Below the pieces are notes generated by a model. The model worked only from the letters and a program-made list of their open reading frames with translations. It had not been told where the DNA came from and searched no databases. Both the position numbers and the translations under genes were made by a program. Below, one piece after another: positions 1 through 6,198 of a stretch of DNA of 7,008 bases. Numbering within the stretch: the stretch's first letter is position 1; each line of letters starts with the position of its first letter. The stretch comes from an uncultured Rubrobacteraceae bacterium (GTDB lineage: Bacteria > Actinomycetota > Rubrobacteria > Rubrobacterales > Rubrobacteraceae): the NCBI GenBank assembly GCA_902806015.1, contig CADCUZ010000122.1:1-7008 (forward strand), read 5' to 3'.

Positions 1-581
1 GCATCCTTTTCGGCATCGGCAACAGGGAGAAGACCGCCGTCGAGCTCGCCAGCGAGGTCATCTCCACTCACGGCGACCTCTTCGGCCTCCAAAACCTAAC
101 CGCACACGACCTCGTCCAAACCCGCGGCGTGGGCCAGGCGAAAGCGTGCATAATACTGGCCGCTCTGGAGTTCGGTAAGCGGCTGGGGAGGGTTCGTAAC
201 CCCGGGCGTCCGGTGATATCCTCACCGGCGGACGTTGAAAGTCTTTTGAGGGGGCGGATCGCCAATCTTGACCGGGAGAACTTCGTCGCGGTGCTCCTGA
301 ACACCAAAAACGAGGTATTGGAATGCCCCACGATCTCTGTGGGCACGCTCGCTTCTTCTCTGGTCCATCCCCGGGAGGTCTTCAAGCCAGCCATCAGGGC
401 CAGCGCCGCGGGCGTGGTGCTGGCGCACAACCACCCGAGCGGCAAGGTGGAGCCCAGTCGTGAGGACCGGGATGTTACGCGCAGGCTCGTGGAGGCATCG
501 GAAATAATCGGGATCGAGGTCCTCGATCACGTGATCCTGGGCGACGGGTACTTTAGTATGCAGGAACACGGACTGATCTAG
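1..581 (+). CDS. radC: RadC family JAB/MPN-domain protein, 5'-truncated by the window edge
   Basis: The frame is open from base 3 to the TAG at 579-581, giving 192 visible codons; the family is about 220-230 aa, so roughly the first 30 residues lie outside the window. The first visible part (ILFGIGNREKTAVELA) matches the conserved N-terminal region. Next comes a helix-hairpin-helix-like segment (LVQTRGVGQAKACIILAALEFGKRL), then the C-terminal JAB/MPN domain. The JAMM metal signature HNHPSGKVEPSREDRD starts at base 426, with both histidines, the serine and the aspartate present. VHPREVFKPAI and LDHVILGDGYFS are also family hallmarks. The GTG at 129 is an internal codon, not the start. RadC was once tied to DNA repair, but that role is not supported in later work and the biochemical function is unsettled. 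radC next to mreBCD is a common bacterial arrangement. Family identity is very sure; function is not. Confidence 0.95.
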   Translation, partial: ILFGIGNREKTAVELASEVISTHGDLFGLQNLTAHDLVQTRGVGQAKACIILAALEFGKRLGRVRNPGRPVISSPADVESLLRGRIANLDRENFVAVLLNTKNEVLECPTISVGTLASSLVHPREVFKPAIRASAAGVVLAHNHPSGKVEPSREDRDVTRRLVEASEIIGIEVLDHVILGDGYFSMQEHGLI

Positions 582-599
582 CCGCCACGGGCGGTTAGG
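577..599 (+). promoter_or_regulatory. Hairpin spanning the radC stop codon, in the mreB leader
   Basis: CTAGCCGCC (578-586) pairs with GGCGGTTAG (590-598) around a 3-nt ACG loop. The core CCGCC/GGCGG is perfect, there is one G-U wobble at 581/595, and an optional further U-G pair exists at 577/599. The radC TAG lies in the 5' arm. No T-run follows (the next bases are GGTGCTGAAC), so it is not a classic intrinsic terminator. It could be a weak terminator, an RNA stability element or part of the mreB leader. The structure is seen directly; its role is inference. Confidence 0.4.
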
Positions 600-628
600 G
601 TGCTGAACTTCGGACGGATGGGACGAGA

Positions 629-1657
629 ATGTTTGGGGGACTCTTCGGGCGGGACGTTGCAATAGATTTGGGCACGGCGAACACGCTCGTGTTCGTCAAG
701 GGGCAGGGCATCGTGCTCTCGGAGCCCTCGGTCGTCGCCATCGATACTAAGACCGACAAGGTGGTGGCCGTGGGCGCGGCCGCCAAGCGCATGCTCGGTC
801 GCACGCCGGGCAGCATCGTCGCGATGAGGCCCCTCAAAGACGGGGTCATCGCAGACTTCGAGGTCACCGAAAAGATGCTCGCCTACTTTATCCGTAAGGT
901 CCAGGGCCAGCGTCCGATCTTCCGCTCTCTCGTCGGCCCGCGCGTGGTCGTGTGCGTACCCTCCGGCGTCACCGGGGTCGAGCTACGGGCCGTCAAGGAG
1001 GCCACCGAATCGGCCGGTGCGCGGCAGGCGTTCACCATCGAGGAGCCTTTGGCGGCGGCCATCGGGGCGGGGATGCCCGTAAACGAGGCGCAAGGGTCGA
1101 TGGTCGTGGACGTGGGTGGCGGGACGAGCGAGGTCGCCGTCATCTCCCTCGGCGGCATCGTCAACAAGTCCTCCATCCGTATAGCCGGGGACGACATAGA
1201 CGACGCCATCACGACGTACGTCCAGAAGGAATACAAGCTCGCTATCGGCACCCAGACCGCCGAGCAGCTCAAGATAGAGATCGGGAGCGCCTTCCGGCTA
1301 GAGGAAGAGGAGTCCGCTGAGATCCGGGGCAGGGATCTCGTGACGGGGTTGCCGAAGACCATAGTGATCACGAGCGAAGAGGTCAGGGAGGCCATCAGCG
1401 TGCCGGTGGACGCTATTATCGCAGCCGTGCGCGACACCCTAGACCGTACCCCGCCGGAGCTCGCGTCGGACATCATGGACCGGGGCATGGTCCTCGCGGG
1501 TGGCGGGGCCCTCCTCCGGCACCTCGACGAGCGCTTGAGACGCGAGACCGGAATCCCGGTCCACGTCGCCGACGACGCCCTGATGTGCGTCGGCATCGGC
1601 AGCGGGCGTTCGCTGGAGGAGATAAACCTCTACCGCAACACGCTGCACTCCGCGTAA
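629..1657 (+). CDS. mreB: Rod-shape-determining actin homologue MreB
   Basis: A complete 342-aa protein of normal family length. MreB is a bacterial actin that polymerises with ATP into membrane-bound antiparallel filaments and positions the elongasome for lateral wall synthesis. The nucleotide-binding motifs are in order: phosphate-1 loop DLGTANT near residues 13-19, phosphate-2 loop [11 protein letters not shown] from D161, and adenosine motif [12 protein letters not shown] from about 288. The N-terminal [18 protein letters not shown] is typical and supports the ATG at 629. The Shine-Dalgarno is weak (GGGACGAG just upstream). The gene starts 47 bp after radC and ends with TAA 6 bp before mreC, so it is probably the first gene of an mreBCD-rodA operon. 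Hydrophobic residues in the MFGGLF start could aid membrane contact (inference). No defect is seen. Confidence 0.98.
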   Translation: MFGGLFGRDVAIDLGTANTLVFVKGQGIVLSEPSVVAIDTKTDKVVAVGAAAKRMLGRTPGSIVAMRPLKDGVIADFEVTEKMLAYFIRKVQGQRPIFRSLVGPRVVVCVPSGVTGVELRAVKEATESAGARQAFTIEEPLAAAIGAGMPVNEAQGSMVVDVGGGTSEVAVISLGGIVNKSSIRIAGDDIDDAITTYVQKEYKLAIGTQTAEQLKIEIGSAFRLEEEESAEIRGRDLVTGLPKTIVITSEEVREAISVPVDAIIAAVRDTLDRTPPELASDIMDRGMVLAGGGALLRHLDERLRRETGIPVHVADDALMCVGIGSGRSLEEINLYRNTLHSA

Positions 1658-1663
1658 GGCGTC

Positions 1664-2593
1664 GTGGGCCGAAGAAAGTCCAGCGCCGCCAGCGTTCTCG
1701 CGGCCCTCTGCGCCCTGGGCGTGGTGAGCCTCGCGCTCTTTACCGTCTACGTCAAAGAGGGGGACTGCTCCGTCCAGGGAGAGTGCGGGCCTTTGCACAC
1801 CGTCCAGCTTGGGGCCTCAGAGGTCCTCCAGCCGGTGCGCGGCGGCGTCGGCTCCCTGTTCTCGCCCATCCGGCAGACTGCCGGCAGGGTCCGGCACGCC
1901 CTCGACAACAGCGAAGAGGAGCGGCTGCGGGCCAGGCTGCGCGACACTGAGGCCCTGGCCGCGCAGGCCTCGCGTCTGGAGCGGGAGAACGAGCGCCTGC
2001 GCGGGCTCCTCAACGGGCGGAGGGTCGCCTACGAGTACGGGCCGCTCGCGCGCGTCGTGGCGCCGGTTGGCGACCAGTTCACCGAGAGGGTCGTCATCGA
2101 CGTCGGCACCGAGGACGGGATAAAGGACGACCAGCCCGTCGTGGTGGGGGAGAACACGCTCGTGGGGCGCACGACGGATGTCTCTCGGCACACCGCGCAG
2201 GTCATGCTCATCACGGACCGCATGTTCGCGGCGGGCGTCAGGATCGTGCCGCCCGCCGAGTTCGATCCCGCCTCAGGGGAGATCTCACCGGCCGTCACCG
2301 CCGAGAACGTGTCCTACGGCCAGGGCATGCTCAAGACGAGCCTGGAAGGGTACCTCGGAGTGGATTACGTCGACCTGAGCCTGCGGGCCGAGGAGGGGGA
2401 TTACGTGGTCACCAGCGGGCGGGCCGGGGGCCGGGACCTCCTCGACCCGCCGGGGTTGTACGTAGGCAGGGTGGAGTCTGCGGCCTCCCAGGACATCGAG
2501 CAGTTCAAAAAAATAGTCGTGGACCCGGCCGTGAACCAGGACGACCTCGAAGACGTCAGGGTCATCATCGGCTGGGCCGGACGGGAGGGCTAG
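1664..2593 (+). CDS. mreC: Rod-shape-determining protein MreC
   Basis: A 309-aa bitopic membrane protein of the elongasome; in the family it links cytoplasmic MreB/MreD to periplasmic or extracytoplasmic penicillin-binding proteins and activates PBP2-RodA. A short basic N-terminus (GRRK) is followed by one membrane segment at about residues 10-30, a linker, a coiled coil at about 84-117 (EEERLRARLRD...LERENERLRGLLN), then the beta-rich MreC domain (VVAPVGDQFTERVVIDVGTEDGI; later GLYVGRVESAASQDIEQFKKIVVDP). The GTG at 1664 is the first usable start: the upstream in-frame codons are only GTC, GGC and the mreB TAA. The Shine-Dalgarno is weak, which fits translational coupling to mreB across 6 bp. 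An odd feature is a pair of cysteines, C35 and C41, just outside the membrane segment. Confidence 0.96.
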   Translation: MGRRKSSAASVLAALCALGVVSLALFTVYVKEGDCSVQGECGPLHTVQLGASEVLQPVRGGVGSLFSPIRQTAGRVRHALDNSEEERLRARLRDTEALAAQASRLERENERLRGLLNGRRVAYEYGPLARVVAPVGDQFTERVVIDVGTEDGIKDDQPVVVGENTLVGRTTDVSRHTAQVMLITDRMFAAGVRIVPPAEFDPASGEISPAVTAENVSYGQGMLKTSLEGYLGVDYVDLSLRAEEGDYVVTSGRAGGRDLLDPPGLYVGRVESAASQDIEQFKKIVVDPAVNQDDLEDVRVIIGWAGREG

Positions 2594-2595
2594 GG

Positions 2596-3114
2596 GTGGT
2601 CGAGGAGCCCTCGGTAGCCCGGGCGTCGGTCATGGTCGCGGTCGCCACGCTCCTCGAGGCCGTCCTGGGACCTTACCTGACCTTTGGCTACGTCTCGCCG
2701 AAGTTTGCCCTGATCGGGTTAGTCTTCGCCGTCTCGCCCCTGCGGGACCTGCAGGCGGTGCTGCTCGGGTTTTTCGGCGGCATCCTGCTGGACGCCCTGG
2801 GCAGCGGGCTCTTCGGCGTCGGGGCGCTCGCGGGCCTCGCGGCGGCGACGCTCGCCTCCCGCGTGAGCGCCGTGCAGCGCAGGGGCACCGAAAGAGTGCT
2901 GCTCGCCCAGGTCGTCGCGGTGTCGGTGGTGGCCTACGACCTGCTCGGGTGGACGGCCCGCAGCCTTGCCGGTCTCGGGTCGCCGCCTTTCGCCGAGTAC
3001 GCCGTCGCGGGTATACTCCCCGACGCCTTGCTCAACGCCGTGTTGGCTTACCTGGTTGGAGGGTGGCTCTTGAGGATGGTCAACCCGAAGAAGCGTACGT
3101 GGGGGTCCAAGTGA
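2596..3114 (+). CDS. mreD: Rod-shape-determining membrane protein MreD
   Basis: A 172-aa, very hydrophobic protein with about five predicted membrane segments, usual for MreD, which bridges MreB and MreC in the cytoplasmic membrane. The diagnostic segment GFFGGILLDALGSGLFG (from G58, with the conserved D66) resembles the family signature of a glycine-rich helix, an aspartate and an FG turn. The C-terminal LLNAVLAYLVGGWLL helix is followed by a basic tail (NPKKRTWGSK). The GTG start at 2596 lies 2 bp after the mreC TAG, and a good GGAGGG Shine-Dalgarno sits at 2584-2589 inside the end of mreC. The stop TGA (3112-3114) overlaps the rodA GTG. Sequence conservation in MreD is low, so identification rests on hydropathy, the GxLLD motif and position. 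Confidence 0.93.
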   Translation: MVEEPSVARASVMVAVATLLEAVLGPYLTFGYVSPKFALIGLVFAVSPLRDLQAVLLGFFGGILLDALGSGLFGVGALAGLAAATLASRVSAVQRRGTERVLLAQVVAVSVVAYDLLGWTARSLAGLGSPPFAEYAVAGILPDALLNAVLAYLVGGWLLRMVNPKKRTWGSK

Positions 3115-4265
3115 GCGTAACCCGCGAAGACTTCCTCCGGAGGGAGAACCGCAAGGCTCAGAAGGAGAACCTCAGCCTGTGGAGATCGATGGACTTCGTG
3201 CTGCTGCTCGTGTCGCTGGCGCTCTCCCTGTTCGGCATCATGGCGGTCTACGTGGCCGGCACGGATGCGAGGGAGACCTACGCGATCAACCAAGCCCTTG
3301 GCTTCGTGGTCGGGCTCGCCGGGGCAATCCCGCTCGCCATCATCGACTACCGCGTCTGGAAGCGGTTCCTCCGCCCGGCCTACGGGCTCGTCATAGTCAT
3401 GCTCCTCGCGGTGACGCTTCTCGGGGTCGCGGCCGGCGGCGCGACGCGCTGGATCGCGATCGGGCCGGTGCAGGTGCAACCTTCCGAGTTCGCCAAACCG
3501 CTGATGATCGTCGTCCTCGCCGGCTTTTTGGCCGAGAAGGCCGTGGGGCAGCACGGCGTCTTCTTCAAGGCCTTGGGCATCATCGCGGTGCCGGGACTAC
3601 TCGTCTTCGTGCAGCCGGATCTCGGCACCGCGCTCGTCTTCGGGGCCGTCTTTTTCGTGATGTCCTACGTTGCCGGGGCCAGGCTGCTTCAGCTCGGGGC
3701 GCTTGTGGCGGCGGCGGTGGTGGCGGCGGTGGTGAGCGTGAAGCTAGGCATCCTCGAGGAGTACCAGGTGGCGAGGCTTACGGCGTTTATGAACCCCAGC
3801 GAAACCGACACCGTCGGATACCAGGTCGCCCAGTCCAAGATGGCCATAGGCTCCGGCGGCCTCACCGGCAAGGGGTTCGACGCCACCACCCTGGCGAACT
3901 TGGGCTTTCTTCCCGAGGACCACACGGATTTTATCTTCTCCAACCTCGCCGAGAGGTTCGGGTTCGTAGGGAGCGTAACGCTCGTGTTCCTGTTCTTTCT
4001 CCTGATCTGGCGGATACTCCATGTGGCGACCACCTCCCGGGACCGTTTCGGCGTCCTGATCGCGGTCGGGATAGGCACGATGTTCCTGTTCCATGTGTTC
4101 GTGAACGTCGGCATGACGATGGGCATCATGCCCGTCACGGGCATCCCCCTCCCGTTTATCTCGTACGGGCGAAGCAGCCTTGTGGTGAGCGTGATGTCCC
4201 TGGGCATGCTGCAGAGCATCGCCATGCGCTCCCGCTCCGAGGTGTCGAAACATCCAAAAGTGTAG
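3111..4265 (+). CDS. rodA: SEDS peptidoglycan glycosyltransferase RodA
   Basis: A 384-aa polytopic membrane protein of the SEDS family (RodA/FtsW/SpoVE), which polymerises lipid II into glycan strands with a class B PBP partner. The GTG at 3111 overlaps the mreD stop (GTGA) and has a GGGGG run just upstream; longer in-frame starts inside mreD would add a non-family arginine-rich stretch and are rejected. A charged N-terminus of about 26 residues precedes the first helix (MDFVLLLVSLALSLFGI). Conserved SEDS blocks present: RWIAIGPVQVQPSEFAKP (PSEF at about 124-127), VQPDLGTALVFG (D170), LPEDHTDFIFSNLAERFGF (D273, which I align with the essential catalytic Asp D262 of E. coli RodA) and PLPFISYGRSS (351-356). 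The last motif is normally SYGGSS/SYGGSA, so R354 is unusual. RodA is favoured over FtsW by the mre context and by FISYG. The partner PBP gene is not in this window. Confidence 0.95.
   Translation: MSVTREDFLRRENRKAQKENLSLWRSMDFVLLLVSLALSLFGIMAVYVAGTDARETYAINQALGFVVGLAGAIPLAIIDYRVWKRFLRPAYGLVIVMLLAVTLLGVAAGGATRWIAIGPVQVQPSEFAKPLMIVVLAGFLAEKAVGQHGVFFKALGIIAVPGLLVFVQPDLGTALVFGAVFFVMSYVAGARLLQLGALVAAAVVAAVVSVKLGILEEYQVARLTAFMNPSETDTVGYQVAQSKMAIGSGGLTGKGFDATTLANLGFLPEDHTDFIFSNLAERFGFVGSVTLVFLFFLLIWRILHVATTSRDRFGVLIAVGIGTMFLFHVFVNVGMTMGIMPVTGIPLPFISYGRSSLVVSVMSLGMLQSIAMRSRSEVSKHPKV
3711..3734 (+). repeat. Perfect 12-bp tandem repeat within a GGY tract in rodA
   Basis: GCGGCGGTGGTG occurs twice back to back (3711-3722 and 3723-3734). 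It lies within a ten-codon run of only GTG and GCG (3705-3734), which makes nine GG dinucleotides each separated by one pyrimidine. It encodes an Ala/Val stretch in a membrane helix of RodA. It is a likely slippage site in units that keep frame, and a possible two-tier G-quadruplex on the coding strand. Confidence 0.7.
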
Positions 4266-4291
4266 CGAAGCGGTGGTCGGGGTGGGCCGCG

Positions 4292-4302
4292 GCGGGTATA
4301 CT
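4292..4302 (+). promoter_or_regulatory. Candidate promoter -10 region for rplU-rpmA(-obgE)
   Basis: TATACT at 4297-4302 matches the sigma-70-type -10 consensus at 5 of 6 bases. It sits in the only AT-rich gap of the window, 62 bp before the rplU ATG. The best -35 at 17-bp spacing is TGGTCG (4274-4279), only 3 of 6, so the -35 is poor. Transcription would start near 4308-4310, close to the 5' arm of the leader stem. It would separate the ribosomal-protein unit from the upstream mre/rodA unit. The motif is seen; promoter activity is inference. Confidence 0.4.
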
Positions 4303-4363
4303 AAATTGTCGTAAAGCACTTGTGATTCCTTTGCGAAAGCGTACGACGTTTTAGGAGCGGTGG
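4303..4363 (+). promoter_or_regulatory. Structured rplU 5' leader, candidate autoregulatory element
   Basis: TGTCGTA (4307-4313) pairs with TACGACG (4342-4348), and AAA (4303-4305) with TTT (4350-4352) across a T-T mismatch. The rplU Shine-Dalgarno AGGAG (4353-4357) lies directly after the stem. Inside the loop, TTCCT (4326-4330) can pair with AGGAG (one wobble), which would make an H-type pseudoknot hiding the ribosome binding site. A competing small hairpin CTTT-GCG-AAAG (4329-4339) would disrupt that pairing. Ribosomal-protein leaders, including a known L21 leader class in Bacilli, often work this way by binding the protein product. I cannot tell whether this one is homologous. The pairing is read directly; regulation by L21 is inferred. 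Confidence 0.4.
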
Positions 4364-4663
4364 ATGTTTGCGGTTGTAAAGATTGGCGGAAAACAGTACA
4401 AGGTGAGAGAGGACCAGGAGCTTGTACTGGACCGCATCAAGGGAGAGGTCGGGGACTCGGTCGAGCTCCCGGTCGGCTTCGTCGCGGACGACGACGGGTT
4501 CGACTTCGGCGCCCGGGTGGCGCGGGTCGAGATCCTCGAGCACCTGCGTGGGGAGAAGATCCATATCTACAAGTACCGCGCGAAGAAGGACTCGAGAAAG
4601 AAGACCGGGCACCGGCAGGCGCAGACCCGGGTAAAGGTACTGGAGGTTCAGGATGGCTCATAA
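4364..4663 (+). CDS. rplU: 50S ribosomal protein L21
   Basis: A 99-aa protein of standard length. L21 (bL21) binds 23S rRNA, contacts L20 and helps early 50S assembly. The N-terminal [14 protein letters not shown] is the family signature (GGKQY at residues 8-12). The C-terminal part shows [28 protein letters not shown], with the GHRQ motif at 82-85 of the RNA-binding region. The ATG at 4364 is preceded by AGGAG at 4353-4357 with 6-nt spacing. The stop TAA (4661-4663) lies inside rpmA, an 11-bp overlap, so translation of L27 is probably coupled to that of L21. It is the first gene after the only sizeable intergenic gap and probably has its own promoter and a leader. Confidence 0.98.
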   Translation: MFAVVKIGGKQYKVREDQELVLDRIKGEVGDSVELPVGFVADDDGFDFGARVARVEILEHLRGEKIHIYKYRAKKDSRKKTGHRQAQTRVKVLEVQDGS

Positions 4664-4928
4664 GAAGGGCGGCGGATCTTCCCGCAATGGTCGCGACTCG
4701 GCTGGCAGGAGGCTTGGCGTGAAGGCCTACGGCGGCCAGAGGGTCACCGCGGGCAGTATCATCGTGCGCCAGCGCGGTTCGAAGGTCCTCGCCGGGCAGA
4801 ACGTGGGCAAGGGCTCCGACGACACGCTCTTCGCTAGGGTAGCGGGCACGGTCGACTTTGCGCGCTCCCGCGGGAAGAGTTTGGTGCGCGTTGTCGAGGA
4901 GCCCGTCTTGGAGGAGGCCACGGCCTGA
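4653..4928 (+). CDS. rpmA: 50S ribosomal protein L27
   Basis: A 91-aa protein of usual length. L27 (bL27) reaches the peptidyl transferase centre with its flexible N-terminus and stabilises tRNA there. The protein opens directly with [16 protein letters not shown], the mature form, so it lacks the cleaved N-terminal extension known from Firmicutes and needs no Prp-type protease. The core [23 protein letters not shown] and the [12 protein letters not shown] block are characteristic. TGGAGG at 4641-4646, inside the rplU end, provides a Shine-Dalgarno 6 nt before the ATG. The overlap with rplU gives stoichiometric co-translation. It ends 31 bp before obgE. Canonical VLAGQNVG replaces the more frequent fxPGxNVG, a minor variation. 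Confidence 0.98.
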   Translation: MAHKKGGGSSRNGRDSAGRRLGVKAYGGQRVTAGSIIVRQRGSKVLAGQNVGKGSDDTLFARVAGTVDFARSRGKSLVRVVEEPVLEEATA

Positions 4929-4929
4929 C

Positions 4930-4958
4930 CACCGCCCGTACCGGGGGTGACTAGCCCC
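4930..4958 (+). promoter_or_regulatory. obgE ribosome binding site inside alternative hairpins
   Basis: The Shine-Dalgarno GGGGGTGA (4943-4950) precedes the obgE TTG. The 5' side CACC-G-CCCG (4930-4938, G4934 bulged) can pair with CGGGGGTG (4942-4949) around a TAC loop, giving 8 pairs that cover the ribosome binding site. Alternatively GGGG (4943-4946) can pair with CCCC (4955-4958), also covering it. Either fold should reduce Obg translation relative to L21 and L27. Pairing is read directly; the effect is inference. Confidence 0.35.
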
Positions 4959-4959
4959 A

Positions 4960-6198
4960 TTGCAGTTCGTCGATGAAGCCAACTTCGCCGTCCGCGGTGG
5001 CTACGGTGGTGACGGCAGCGTCTCTTTTAACCGTGAGAAGTACAAGCCTCGCGGCGGCCCTGACGGTGGCCGCGGCGGCGACGGCGGTTCGGTGATCCTG
5101 CGTGCCACCGAAGACCTCTCGACCCTCGAACCCTACGCCCGCGGCCAGGTCATTAGGGCCGACCGTGGCGGGCACGGCTCCGGCAACAACCGCGCCGGCG
5201 AGAGCGGGGGGGACACGGTCCTGGATGTGCCCCTCGGTACCCAGGTCTTCGACGGGGATGGCCTCCTCGCCGACCTCTCCGAGCCCGGTGCCACCTTCGT
5301 CGTGGCCCGAGGGGGCGAGGGCGGTCGGGGCAATGGTTCTTTCGCCACTTCGACCCGTCAGGCGCCGGCGTTTCGGGAGCGGGGGCTCCCCGGCGAGGAA
5401 AGGGAGATCCGCTTGGAGCTCAAGGTCCTCTCGGACGTGGGCCTTGTCGGGCTGCCTAACGCCGGGAAGTCTTCCCTGCTGCGCGCCCTGAGCGCAGCCC
5501 GGCCAAGGGTCGGCGACTACCCGTTCACCACGCTAGTGCCCCACCTCGGGGTGGTGGATGAGCGGCGGTACAAGGGGCCCTTCGTGGTGGCGGACATCCC
5601 TGGGCTCATCATGGGGGCGAGCGAGGGCCGGGGGCTCGGCAACCGCTTTTTGCGCCACGTCGCGAGGGCGCGGCTGCTCGCGCTCGTACTCGACGCGAGC
5701 GAGGACCCCGAGGGGGCGCAGGGGACCCTGACCTCCGAGCTCCATGCCGCCGGGCTCTCCGGGCGCCCGACGGTCACCGTGTTGAACAAGGTCGACCTCC
5801 TTGACGAGGAACTCAGGTCCTACCTGCGCGAAGCCTTCCCCGACAGTTTCCTCGTCTCCGCAGCCACGGGGGAGGGCGTCGCCGAGTTTCGGGACCACGT
5901 CGAGGCGATAGTCCGCCGGATGGACAAGAGGGCGGCGCCGGCGCGGATGGAGCCCGAGCACCGGATCTACCGGCCGACCTGGAGGGGGTTGCGGGTAAGC
6001 CGGGAGAACGGGGCCTACGTGGTGGCCGGCGAAGACGCCGAGAGGCTAGCGCTCAAGACCGACTGGGATAACCCGGAGGGCGTCGAGCGTTTCCAACGGG
6101 AGTTGGAGAAAAGCGGGGTCGTCGGGGCACTCAGGCGGGCCGGGGCCGAGGAGGGAGACGAGGTGCGGATCGGGAAGGCGGTGTTCGATTTCCGGTGA
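4960..6198 (+). CDS. obgE: Obg/CgtA GTPase, 50S assembly factor
   Basis: A 412-aa GTPase that binds the 50S subunit, acts in late large-subunit assembly and links to growth control and ppGpp. Three domains: the glycine-rich Obg fold (about 1-157; MQFVDEANFAVRGGYGGDGSVSF, GGPDGGRGGDGGSV), the G domain and a C-terminal OCT domain (about 340-412). G motifs are intact: G1 GLPNAGKSS from 164, G2 YPFTT, G3 DIPGLIMGASEGRGLG from D212, G4 NKVD at 276-279, G5 SAATGEG from about 300. The start must be the TTG at 4960: a TGA at 4948-4950 is in frame, the only codons between are CTA, GCC and CCA, and FVDEA is the conserved beginning. The gene follows rpmA by 31 bp, the classic rplU-rpmA-obg order, and overlaps nadD by 4 bp. 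The OCT domain is frequent in Gram-positive Obg proteins (in E. coli it is replaced by an acidic tail). Confidence 0.97.
   Translation: MQFVDEANFAVRGGYGGDGSVSFNREKYKPRGGPDGGRGGDGGSVILRATEDLSTLEPYARGQVIRADRGGHGSGNNRAGESGGDTVLDVPLGTQVFDGDGLLADLSEPGATFVVARGGEGGRGNGSFATSTRQAPAFRERGLPGEEREIRLELKVLSDVGLVGLPNAGKSSLLRALSAARPRVGDYPFTTLVPHLGVVDERRYKGPFVVADIPGLIMGASEGRGLGNRFLRHVARARLLALVLDASEDPEGAQGTLTSELHAAGLSGRPTVTVLNKVDLLDEELRSYLREAFPDSFLVSAATGEGVAEFRDHVEAIVRRMDKRAAPARMEPEHRIYRPTWRGLRVSRENGAYVVAGEDAERLALKTDWDNPEGVERFQRELEKSGVVGALRRAGAEEGDEVRIGKAVFDFR

Noticed and set aside
512..536. Nested palindromes in radC: GATCGAGG-T-CCTCGATC (512-528) and GATCACGTGATC (525-536)
   Set aside because: They encode the conserved GIEVLDHVIL residues with the commonest high-GC codons, so they are probably a by-product of coding; no sign of an operator or attachment site around them.
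554..559. TAGTAT as a -10 element for mreB inside the radC end
   Set aside because: Only 4 of 6 matches and no -35 at a sensible distance; not supportable as a promoter.
883..1596. Long open frames on the minus strand opposite mreB and similar ones opposite mreC, rodA, obgE and nadD
   Set aside because: They mirror high-GC codon bias of strongly conserved genes on the + strand; translations are low-complexity and match no family I know.
2949..3110. Longer rodA starting inside mreD
   Set aside because: The added 54 residues are Arg-rich shadow translation of mreD; GTG 3111 has the stop-start overlap and a G-rich ribosome binding site.
4320..4347. Second promoter in the rplU leader (TTGTGA as -35, TACGAC as -10)
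   Set aside because: The -10 match is poor, and a transcript from there would begin at or after the rplU Shine-Dalgarno.
4307..4352. Intrinsic terminator between rodA and rplU
   Set aside because: The stem is followed by only four T and encloses a 28-nt loop; the Shine-Dalgarno follows at once, so a leader structure fits better. No other terminator is visible in the gap.
3179..4354. 391-codon + strand open frame overlapping rodA
   Set aside because: It is the +2 shadow of rodA; the translation is an Arg/Gly/His-rich sequence with no membrane helices or motifs, while the rodA frame carries all SEDS signatures.
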